Shown here: positions 1 through 6,082 of the stretch, in pieces
Position numbering within the stretch: the stretch's first letter is position 1
Layout of the letters: every line of letters starts with the position of its first letter
Assembly (NCBI GenBank): GCA_039798005.1
Contig: JBDKGV010000064.1
Span: forward strand, 1-16,192
Direction of reading: 5' to 3'
DNA length: 16,192 nt
Source of the DNA: JBDKGV01 sp039798005
GTDB lineage: Bacteria; Fibrobacterota; Fibrobacteria; UBA5070
Notes under the pieces: model-generated
Databases searched by the model: none
Told to the model about the DNA's origin: nothing
What the model saw: only the letters and a program-made list of their open reading frames with translations
Made by a program: the position numbers and the translations under genes

Positions 1-709
1 CTTCCCTGGCCACATTGAAGCCTTCCAGCCACGTGGAATGCCCCCAGCCTTTGTGGGACAGGTATTCCTCGGGGGTATACATGCCATCATAGATCAGGAC
101 GTCGGCCCCACGCGCCAATTCGACCAGAGCCTCATCCAAGCGCCCTTCGTAGTGTTCAGTATCCGTTGCGTAGACGACCGAACGCCCCGTTGCGGCCTCT
201 TCCAAGCGATAGGCCAAGACTCCGTTGGGGTGATTCAATCGGGCATTGGAAACAGATCCGATCACGATGCTTCCGTCGGTTCCGTCGTACAACGGGATGA
301 CAGCACCCTCTTGGAGATCGGAAAACTCGATCTTTGCTCCCATCATCTCCAAGGTCACGGGAAAGCTCGGACCTTCCATCTGACCGGCAAGGATACCGCC
401 CAAGGTTCCGTCCTGCTGCCGGAGTCCGTGGATTCGCAACTGATTGGAACGCCGGAACGCTGGTGAAAAGAACGGGAAGCCTTGGATGTGATCCCAATGG
501 ACATGCGAAAGGAAAAGCGACATCTGAGTCTGAGGCACCGGTTCCTGCAGGATGGCATGCCCAAGATTCCTGATCCCGGTCCCTGCATCGAAAATGACCC
601 AATTCTGGCCAAGACGAACGCTGACACAGGACGTGTTGCCGCCAAAAAAGACCGTCTCGGGGCCGGGGACTGGGATGCTTCCTCGCACCCCCCAGAATTG
701 GATCCGCAT
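1..709 (-). CDS. MBL-fold metallo-hydrolase, PhnP/cyclic phosphodiesterase-like (partial, C-terminus off the left edge)
   Basis: The minus frame from the ATG at 709 is open for 236 codons to the window edge with no stop. The N-terminus reads MRIQFWGVRGSIPVPG, a hallmark of a metallo-beta-lactamase subgroup related to PhnP and to 3',5'-cyclic-nucleotide phosphodiesterases. The metal site HVHWDH (H-x-H-x-D-H) lies at residues 69-74, preceded by the first strand motif FDAGTGIRNLG at about 40-50. Later family motifs are HPNG, ATDTEH (the metal-bridging Asp region) and GWGHST near the visible end. No signal peptide is seen, so the protein is probably cytoplasmic. The substrate cannot be told from sequence: a phosphodiester such as a cyclic nucleotide or RNA end is likely from the family. 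The start was chosen because the family begins with this motif. No Shine-Dalgarno is present and a -10 box ends 8 nt upstream, so the message may be leaderless. Confidence is high for the fold and moderate for the activity. Confidence 0.88.
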   Translation of the reverse strand, partial: MRIQFWGVRGSIPVPGPETVFFGGNTSCVSVRLGQNWVIFDAGTGIRNLGHAILQEPVPQTQMSLFLSHVHWDHIQGFPFFSPAFRRSNQLRIHGLRQQDGTLGGILAGQMEGPSFPVTLEMMGAKIEFSDLQEGAVIPLYDGTDGSIVIGSVSNARLNHPNGVLAYRLEEAATGRSVVYATDTEHYEGRLDEALVELARGADVLIYDGMYTPEEYLSHKGWGHSTWLEGFNVARE

Positions 710-716
710 AACCAAG

Positions 717-745
717 ATTGTAGTTGTTTCCAGTCGATTCGGCAA
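717..745 (-). promoter_or_regulatory. sigma70-type promoter of the MBL hydrolase gene
   Basis: On the minus strand a -35 box TTGCCG (745-740) and a -10 box TACAAT (722-717) are separated by exactly 17 nt. The predicted transcription start is at 710 or 709, on or next to the ATG at 709, which would give a leaderless or nearly leaderless mRNA. The CRP-type palindrome at 781-802 lies upstream at about -82. The boxes are seen directly; promoter activity is inferred. Confidence 0.6.
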
Positions 746-780
746 CGCATCGGAGAACAACTTCCGGTACAGATTGCCAA

Positions 781-802
781 AAATGTGATTCAGATCACAT
801 TC
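781..802. promoter_or_regulatory. CRP/Vfr-type cAMP-receptor operator between rnpB and the MBL gene
   Basis: The core TGTGATTCAGATCACA (784-799) matches the CRP consensus TGTGA-N6-TCACA exactly. The flanks extend it to perfect 8-bp arms AATGTGAT / ATCACATT around TCAG (782-801). The centre at 791.5 is 41.5 bp before position 833, next to the 5' end of the RNase P RNA. That is the class II activator position, and the promoter there has a good -10 but no -35. The centre is also about 82 bp before the predicted start of the divergent MBL gene, a classic class I distance. The regulator gene is not in this window, so binding by a CRP-family protein is inferred from the match. Confidence 0.75.
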
Positions 803-831
803 ATGAGCCTCGGCACAGCTACATTTCGTGG
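797..831 (+). promoter_or_regulatory. rnpB promoter (good -10, no -35)
   Basis: A -10-like TACATT lies at 820-825, placing the start at 832-833, exactly where the P1 helix of RNase P RNA begins. The region where a -35 should be (about 797-802, ACATTC) does not resemble TTGACA and is covered by the right arm of the CRP-type palindrome. This is the expected look of a class II activator-dependent promoter. Activity is inferred. Confidence 0.5.
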
Positions 832-1210
832 ACCGGTCGGGAGTCGGATGGCCGCGGGCACTTGTGCCTGAGGAACCTCCGGGCACCCCAGAGCAATGGT
901 GCCAGGTAACGCCTGGGCGCGGCAACGCGACGGAAAGTGCAACAGAGAAAAGACCGCCTGTTCTTCCCGCAAGGGAAAGGCAGGCAAGGGTGAAACGGTG
1001 GGGTAAGAGCCCACCGCTGGTCGGGTAACCGAGCAGGCAAGGCAAACCCCACCAGGTGCAAGACAAACAGAGGGAGTGCCGCAAGGCAGAGGTTGCTCGC
1101 CTCATCTCTCGGGTCGTCGCTAGAGGCCACCGGCGACGGTGGTCCCAGAGGAATGGTCATCGGTCCCGCAAGGGGCGCCACAGAACCCGGAGTATAGACT
1201 CCCGGCCGGT
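832..1210 (+). ncRNA. rnpB: RNase P RNA (bacterial class A)
   Basis: This is the catalytic RNA of ribonuclease P, which cuts tRNA 5' leaders. The ends form a 13-bp P1 helix, ACCGGTCGGGAGT (832-844) with ACTCCCGGCCGGT (1198-1210), with a single wobble pair. Conserved core stretches are present in order: GCCAGGTAACGCCTGGG, AGTGCAACAGAGA, AGGGTGAAACGGTGGGG followed by TAAGAGCCCACCGC, AAACCCCACC and ACAGAACCCGG. P2 (GATGGCC with GGTCATC) and a P3 hairpin GGCAC-tt-GTGCC also form. At about 379 nt the length is normal for class A. One oddity is in P4: the 5' core reads GAGGAACCTCCGGGC (870-884) where GAGGAAAGTCCGGGC is usual, and the 3' core reads CCCGGAGTAT where CCCGGCTTAT is usual. A T6 tract follows at 1212-1217. 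Identification is very secure. Confidence 0.95.
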
Positions 1211-1239
1211 ATTTTTTGTCAAACTTCTGTACTTGCAGC

Positions 1240-1267
1240 GCCAATCGGGATCCCTCCCCCGATTGGC
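1240..1267 (+). terminator. 10-bp stem-loop between rnpB and bamD; possible terminator or leader structure
   Basis: GCCAATCGGG (1240-1249) and CCCGATTGGC (1258-1267) form a perfect 10-bp stem with an 8-nt loop. It is followed by ATTCTATCTT, a moderately U-rich tail. It could end rnpB transcription about 30 nt after P1, or sit in the bamD 5' leader, where it ends 16 nt before the ATG. A separate T6 tract at 1212-1217 directly follows P1. The stem is certain; its role is a guess. Confidence 0.4.
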
Positions 1268-1283
1268 ATTCTATCTTCGGTGC

Positions 1284-2096
1284 ATGAAGCAATGGACTCT
1301 CCTCCTTGGCTTGGGCTCCCTGATCCTGGCCTCCTGTTCCTCGAACAAACCCGTCGCAAGCCCCGAAGCGGTCTGCCGGGAGAAATTCGCGCAAGCCAAG
1401 TCGGCCTTCGATCGCGAGCGTGACGCCGATGCCCAGGAAAAGCTGAAGGACCTGACGATCTCCTGCTACGGCTACGATTTTCAGGAGCAAGCGCAGTACA
1501 TGCTGGCTCAGAGCTACTTCCGCACCGAGCAGTGGCTGGAAGCCGAAACCGAGTTCCGCTTGCTGCGCGAGCAGTTCGAGCGGACCGCCTACGCCGAGGA
1601 AGCCCTGTACAAGATCGCCCGCAGCGGCTTCGAACAGACCACGACTTGGGACCGTGACCCCGCCCCCACTCTTGACGCCATGCGCAAGTTCAATGAGTAC
1701 CTGACCGACTTCCCCCAAGGGAAGTGGAGTGCCGAGGTCAAGAAGGACTATCAGGACCTCGACGGCCGCTTGGCCACCCGCGCCTACAAGACCGCCAAGC
1801 TCTACATTCGTTTGGACGAACCGCTTGCGGCGACGATCTATTTCAACAAGCTGCTCAAGGAGCATCCGGGTTGGGAGCTCAACAACGTCGCCCAGGTCGA
1901 ACTGGCCGTGGCCTACGCCCGGATCGATCAGTTCGAGCAGGCCAAGACGACCCTGTCCGCCTTGGATTCCTCCGAGGACAAGGCATCTCTCACACCCATG
2001 ATCAATGATGCCAAGAAGGTGATCTCCTCCCTTGAGGAAAGTTTCCAAGCCAAGCGTGCACGCGAAGCGGAAGGTTACAGGACCGGGTTCTTCTGA
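1284..2096 (+). CDS. bamD: BamD/YfiO-like TPR lipoprotein, outer-membrane assembly or secretin pilotin
   Basis: The 270-residue product starts MKQWTLLLGLGSLILASC, a lipoprotein signal peptide with lipobox LASC and lipidated Cys18. TPR-like helical pairs follow. They include an FQEQAQYMLAQSYFRTEQW unit, a unit with YAEEALYKIARSGF, the BamD-typical DRDPAPTLDAMRKFNEYL stretch, and a late unit AYKTAKLYIRLDEPLAATIY. Size and order match BamD (about 245 residues in E. coli), which holds the Bam complex at the inner face of the outer membrane. The open frame extends upstream through rnpB, but the ATG at 1284 is chosen because it gives the signal peptide and lies after the RNA gene. No clear Shine-Dalgarno precedes it. 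The secretin gene follows within about 13 nt. TPR lipoproteins also act as pilotins for PilQ (PilF/PilW/Tgl), so that role is a real alternative. Confidence 0.85.
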   Translation: MKQWTLLLGLGSLILASCSSNKPVASPEAVCREKFAQAKSAFDRERDADAQEKLKDLTISCYGYDFQEQAQYMLAQSYFRTEQWLEAETEFRLLREQFERTAYAEEALYKIARSGFEQTTTWDRDPAPTLDAMRKFNEYLTDFPQGKWSAEVKKDYQDLDGRLATRAYKTAKLYIRLDEPLAATIYFNKLLKEHPGWELNNVAQVELAVAYARIDQFEQAKTTLSALDSSEDKASLTPMINDAKKVISSLEESFQAKRAREAEGYRTGFF

Positions 2097-2109
2097 TCAG
2101 GAATTCATG

Positions 2110-4410
2110 ATGCGCGCCATTTCCCTGCTGTTGCTTGCCGGAGCCAGCCTTGCCTTTTCCCAAGTGCTTGGCGCCCCTCCGGCGGCCAAAATATTGCCGC
2201 CTTTGACGGCCCCCGGCACTCCTGCGGATTCTGCTTGGCTGGAATCCACCGAATTTGTCGATCAGGAGATTCGGGACGTGCTTCGCGCCATTGCGCGCGC
2301 CCACAATCTGAACATTTTCCCATCCCCCGAGGTGAAGGGAAAGGTCACGCTCACCCTGCACCGGATGCCTGTCCTTCAGGCCTTGCAGAATTTGACCGGC
2401 CTCCTGGGATATGAAATGGTCTGGGAGAACGGCGCATACATCGTTCGCACTCCGCAAAAGCGCGGATCCGGTGCCATCAGCATGGGAATTTCCAGCATCA
2501 CCTTGGTCGTGGAATCCCAGGACATCCGTCGCTTTGCCGACGATTACGCCGCAAGGACCGGCATCAATCTCCTGGTCGACAAGAATGCCAAGGGAACCAT
2601 CTCCGGGCGATTGCACAATATCGACCCCCTCGAAGGACTGCGGGCCATCCTTGCTTCCAACGGCTTTTCGCTGCGCCCCCAAGGCGAGGCGTGGATCATT
2701 GCGACCGAGGAGGCCAAGACGACCGGCTCGGGTTTTTCCGGTTCCTCCTCGCGCACGACGCGACTTGACATCCAAGTGCGCAAAGGCTTGGCAACCACCC
2801 AACTGAGAAACGCCCCGCTTGCCGACGTCTTGCAGCAACTCCTGGAAGGGTCCGGCTACAGCATGGTCAGCTATGGTCAACTGGGTGGCACGGTGGATGC
2901 CACCTTCCGCTCCATTCCCGTCCTCAAGGCCATCGAACTGGTCTTGCAAGGGACGAGCTACACCTTCGCCCTGCGCGACTCCACCCTTCTGATCGGAGAT
3001 CGCAATCCTGCGGGTCCAAGTGGACAAGTCCTGGCAACCACGGTGATGGTCTATTTGCGGCACATGCGTGTCGACAAGGTTCTCCCGCTGGTGCCCCGCA
3101 CCCTTGCTTCCGTGGCACTGCAATCGGTGCCCGAGCTCAACGCGTTGATCATTTCCGGATCGATCGAGCAGATTCAGAAAGTTCGCGACTTCCTGGAGGT
3201 CGTCGATCAGCAAGTGCCCCAAGTGGTGCTGGAAGCGATCATCGTGGAATTCACCCGTGGCAACACCTCGGAGCTGGGCGTCAAGAACGGTCCCAAGGCA
3301 AGTGACACGACGAGTCTGTCCGGTCCACTGGCGGCGCTGAACCTGGGACTCTCCGGCACCAAGCCCGAAAGCTTCTCCCTCAACGGCTTCAAGGTCGGCA
3401 CCATCGGAGTGCTTCCCCAGAGCTTCATGCTGCAGCTCAATGCGCTGGAAGGATCAAATCAGGCCCGCGTCCTGGCCCGCCCCCGCATCACCACGCTCAA
3501 CGGGCAAGCGGCCAACATCAACGTGGGAACGACCGATTATTTCCAGGTCACGACCACCAACACCAATGGCGTGGTCACATCCGACTACCGCACGTTCAAT
3601 TCGGGCATCACCCTGGGAATCACGCCCTACGTGACCAAATCAGGACAGATCACCGCAGAGATCAAGCCGGAGGTGCGCACCCCGACCAGCGCCGCCACAA
3701 GCGATGCCAACCGTCCACCATCGACCTCCACCCGTTCGATTTCGGCCAATGTCCGATTGCGCAATGGAGAGACCTTGGTGTTGGGTGGACTGATCCAGAG
3801 CCTGGACCTCACCACGCGAACCGGTGTTCCTCTCCTGTCGGCGATTCCCCTGATCGGCAAACTGTTCACCTACCGCAACACCCAGAAAACTACCACCGAA
3901 CTTGCCGTGTTCATCACACCGCATGTCATCGACAGCACACCCGATCTGGATCTCGAACGAGCGTTGGATACGATGGACTGGCGAGTGAACGGAGCAAGCT
4001 TCGATCGCCTCCTGGGGAAGCGCAGCTTTGAACTGCCCAAGGCCGTTGGTCTTCCTGCCACTCCCGACGCAGCTCCGGCAAAACCGGCGCCAGACACCAC
4101 CAAAGCCGTTCCGGCCAAGCAACCTGCCGCCAAGCCGCTGTCACAGATCGAACGTCCTGTCGAACGCCCCGTTGAGCCCCTGCCGACTCCGGTCCCGATG
4201 AGCCGCCCGCCCAGGAAAATGGAAGCCATACCAACGCTCCCGACCCCTGTGAGGATTTCCAACCCTCCCCCCGCTTCCCCGGCATCCTCCGTTGAACCGG
4301 TTCAGCCCATCATTCAACCCGTCGTGGAGGAGGTCGAGACCCCCCAAGAGTTGAAGCCGACACCGGACTCGACGCCTCAGGCTCCCCTGATGGGGGTTTC
4401 GGTCCCCTGA
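2110..4410 (+). CDS. pilQ: PilQ/GspD-family secretin
   Basis: This 766-residue protein should form the outer-membrane gate of a type IV pilus or type II-like secretion system. It has a signal peptide (MRAISLLLLAGASLAFSQ). Three STN-like beta-alpha modules follow at about 47-120, 128-200 and 219-297, then a secretin N domain at about 310-380 ending VVLEAIIVEF. The secretin channel domain is at about 437-612, with RVLARPRITTLNGQ, NGETLVLGGLI and the closing GVPLLSAIPLIGKLF. About 150 residues of proline-rich tail follow (PAKPAP, VERPVERPVEP). AGGA at 2099-2102 is 7 nt before this ATG; the ATG at 2107 is an alternative. The gene follows bamD closely, so the two are likely co-transcribed. No pilMNOP genes are adjacent, so the pilus assignment rests on the protein alone. 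The stop TGA abuts the nth stop. Confidence 0.88.
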   Translation: MRAISLLLLAGASLAFSQVLGAPPAAKILPPLTAPGTPADSAWLESTEFVDQEIRDVLRAIARAHNLNIFPSPEVKGKVTLTLHRMPVLQALQNLTGLLGYEMVWENGAYIVRTPQKRGSGAISMGISSITLVVESQDIRRFADDYAARTGINLLVDKNAKGTISGRLHNIDPLEGLRAILASNGFSLRPQGEAWIIATEEAKTTGSGFSGSSSRTTRLDIQVRKGLATTQLRNAPLADVLQQLLEGSGYSMVSYGQLGGTVDATFRSIPVLKAIELVLQGTSYTFALRDSTLLIGDRNPAGPSGQVLATTVMVYLRHMRVDKVLPLVPRTLASVALQSVPELNALIISGSIEQIQKVRDFLEVVDQQVPQVVLEAIIVEFTRGNTSELGVKNGPKASDTTSLSGPLAALNLGLSGTKPESFSLNGFKVGTIGVLPQSFMLQLNALEGSNQARVLARPRITTLNGQAANINVGTTDYFQVTTTNTNGVVTSDYRTFNSGITLGITPYVTKSGQITAEIKPEVRTPTSAATSDANRPPSTSTRSISANVRLRNGETLVLGGLIQSLDLTTRTGVPLLSAIPLIGKLFTYRNTQKTTTELAVFITPHVIDSTPDLDLERALDTMDWRVNGASFDRLLGKRSFELPKAVGLPATPDAAPAKPAPDTTKAVPAKQPAAKPLSQIERPVERPVEPLPTPVPMSRPPRKMEAIPTLPTPVRISNPPPASPASSVEPVQPIIQPVVEEVETPQELKPTPDSTPQAPLMGVSVP

Positions 4411-5037
4411 TCACCCAAGTCGCGAACAGATCGGGCAATCTGTTTCGCGATGGCCTCGAGCCGGGCACCATTTGCGAGCGAAGTGGATGATCTGCAGGTG
4501 CAGGACATTCCAGCGATCCTTGGGGAACAGACGCTTGAGGTCGGCTTCCGTCTTTTCGACCGTGGAGCCATCCGAGAGTCCCCAGCGCGCGCTGCACCGA
4601 TGGATATGGGTGTCCACAGGCATCGCGGGCACCCCGAAGGCCTGACTCATCACGACCGAGGCCGTCTTGTGCCCCACTCCGGGAAGAGCCTCCAGCGCCG
4701 CGAAATCGGCCGGGACCTGCCCGCCGTGATCTCGAATCAAAAGGCGCGAGAGGTCCCGAATGGCCAGCGACTTCCTGGGTGACAACCCGCACGGCCGGAT
4801 GATCTCACGAATCGATTCGACCTCGACCTCGGCAAGGACTTCAGGCGACTTCCCCAACTGCCAAAGTCGGGGAGTCACCTGATTGACCCGTTCGTCGGTG
4901 CATTGAGCCGAGAGCAGCACCGAGACGAGCAGGGTGAAAGCATCCTCGTGTACCAGAGGAATCGCGGGATCGGGAAAGTGCTCTTGGAGGACGGATCCCA
5001 CCAATTCGGCCCGAGCCCGTTTTCCCAGGCGACTCAC
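4411..5037 (-). CDS. nth: endonuclease III (DNA glycosylase/AP lyase), cluster cysteines incomplete
   Basis: The 208-residue product is a base-excision-repair glycosylase for oxidised pyrimidines. The helix-hairpin-helix reads LPGVGHKTASVV, with catalytic Lys124, and PVDTHIHR carries catalytic Asp142; SAQCTDERVN is also typical. E. coli Nth has 211 residues. The C-terminus differs. The usual C-X6-C-X2-C-X5-C for the 4Fe-4S cluster is replaced by C191-X9-C201-X2-C204, and the protein ends four residues later, so the fourth cysteine is absent. The GTG at 5037 is chosen because it overlaps the rsmA stop (GTGA) and follows an AGGAGG-rich stretch; this gives the family's normal length. Coupled translation with rsmA is likely. 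Identification is strong; cluster loss is read from sequence. Confidence 0.92.
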   Translation of the reverse strand: MSRLGKRARAELVGSVLQEHFPDPAIPLVHEDAFTLLVSVLLSAQCTDERVNQVTPRLWQLGKSPEVLAEVEVESIREIIRPCGLSPRKSLAIRDLSRLLIRDHGGQVPADFAALEALPGVGHKTASVVMSQAFGVPAMPVDTHIHRCSARWGLSDGSTVEKTEADLKRLFPKDRWNVLHLQIIHFARKWCPARGHRETDCPICSRLG

Positions 5038-5870
5038 CCCTCTTCCTCCTCCTGTGCCACCGGCTTGAGATCCAAGGGAAGATGCGGCTTGAACGCATGA
5101 AAAAGCGTCACCCATTCTTCCACGGAAACCTGTTCCGCGCGCACGGATTCAGGGATTCCGGCACAAGCGAGGCCAGTGCGCGCAATGTCCATGGGGAAGA
5201 CATAACCCAGTGCATTGATCAGGGTCTTGCGCTTGTGCAGGAAGGAATTCTTCACAAACCACGGAAACCGGGGATCCTCGCACAGCGGAACTTCGCGGGC
5301 CGTGAGCTTGATGGTCGCCGAGTGCACATTCGGTCGCGGACGAAACGCATCGGGCGGAATGACATCCCGCAACTGGGCATGCGCAAAGTTCTGCACGAAA
5401 ACGGTCAGACTGCCGAAGTCCCGGGTCCCGGGCAAGGCGCACATGCGCTTGGCGACTTCGTACTGCACCATGAAAAGCATGTGGCGGTAACGCCGGATGT
5501 CCGGCACGAACCGGGCAATGATGGGCGTGGCGCGGTTGTACGGCAGGTTTCCGCACAAGACCGGCAAGACCCCGTTGGGACCCTTGGCAATCTCAACATC
5601 AAGATCGACCTTCAGGGCATCTTCATTGAGCACCGTAAGCGGCAGGTGGCTCCATTTTTCCAGAAGCTTGGTCGCCCATTTGGGATCGATCTCCACAGCG
5701 ACGATGCGTCCGCTGTGACCAAGAGTCTTGGTCAGGGCGGCGTCACCCGGCCCGATCTCGATGGTGAGGCCATCGCGGCGCGGTTCGATATCGCGCATGA
5801 TCGACTGGCACACATCCTCGTCGACGAGGAAATTCTGACCAAACTTGCGGCGTTCCTTGGGAAAGTTCAT
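5034..5870 (-). CDS. rsmA: 16S rRNA dimethyladenosine transferase (RsmA/KsgA)
   Basis: The 278-residue enzyme uses S-adenosylmethionine to dimethylate the two adjacent adenines in the 3' hairpin (helix 45) of 16S rRNA late in 30S assembly. KFGQNFL near residue 9 is the family signature. EIGPGDAALT (about 38-47) is SAM motif I, GNLPYN (about 107-112) is catalytic motif IV, and FRPRPNVHSA and HKRKTLINAL lie in the C-terminal half. The C-terminus is a short acidic tail (QEEEEG). Its codons contribute the AGGAGG-rich stretch upstream of nth. The start ATG overlaps the stop of the small lipoprotein gene (ATGA), so no separate Shine-Dalgarno is needed. The downstream overlap with nth (GTGA) completes a coupled three-gene unit. 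The family is clear. Confidence 0.95.
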   Translation of the reverse strand: MNFPKERRKFGQNFLVDEDVCQSIMRDIEPRRDGLTIEIGPGDAALTKTLGHSGRIVAVEIDPKWATKLLEKWSHLPLTVLNEDALKVDLDVEIAKGPNGVLPVLCGNLPYNRATPIIARFVPDIRRYRHMLFMVQYEVAKRMCALPGTRDFGSLTVFVQNFAHAQLRDVIPPDAFRPRPNVHSATIKLTAREVPLCEDPRFPWFVKNSFLHKRKTLINALGYVFPMDIARTGLACAGIPESVRAEQVSVEEWVTLFHAFKPHLPLDLKPVAQEEEEG

Positions 5871-5992
5871 CGGACGGAGGACGGGTGCGCCTTGGTCTTG
5901 CCGTTGGCTCCGTCATTGGGGTCCGAGACCTCCTTGTAACCCGCGCAACCGCCAAGAATTCCGACAAGACTGAGAAGAACAAGCAAGCGCAT
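5867..5992 (-). CDS. small 41-residue lipoprotein upstream of rsmA
   Basis: The ATG at 5992 opens a 41-codon frame starting MRLLVLLSLVGILGGC. It has an Arg after Met, a hydrophobic run and a lipobox LGGC with Cys16. The mature part is only about 26 residues, hydrophilic and without recognised motifs (AGYKEVSDPNDG and onward). Its TGA overlaps the rsmA ATG by 4 nt (ATGA), which strongly supports real translation. GGAGTC lies just before the ATG as a weak Shine-Dalgarno. I do not recognise a family. By size and form it resembles small entericidin- or LptM-like lipoproteins, but no homology is claimed. It is the first gene of the minus-strand cluster and may act partly to bring ribosomes to rsmA. 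Confidence 0.72.
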   Translation of the reverse strand: MRLLVLLSLVGILGGCAGYKEVSDPNDGANGKTKAHPSSVR

Positions 5993-6082
5993 AGAGACTC
6001 CAGTGGTTGTGTTTGAGTTTGAGAACTAATTTATTGCTTCTGGGTCAACACGGGTCTGCTTTTCGGAGAACGAAGCAAACGC
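5993..6082. promoter_or_regulatory. divergent promoter region, lipoprotein-rsmA-nth cluster and Fur-family gene
   Basis: These 90 nt between divergent genes are AT-rich in the middle (6020-6036). Plus-strand TAATTT (6027-6032) is a possible -10 for the Fur-family gene; minus-strand TTGACC (6048-6043) is a possible -35 for the cluster, with no good -10 at the right distance. A tandem TTTGAG repeat lies at 6012-6023. TTGCTTC (6034-6040) can pair with GAAGCAA (6072-6078) near the regulator start, so the leader could fold. Exact promoter boxes are not secure. Confidence 0.4.

Noticed and set aside
819..2048. Minus-strand open frame of 409 codons across rnpB and bamD.
   Set aside because: It runs antisense to a clear RNA gene and a clear lipoprotein gene, and its residues show no family motif. 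It is a by-product of high-GC codon use.
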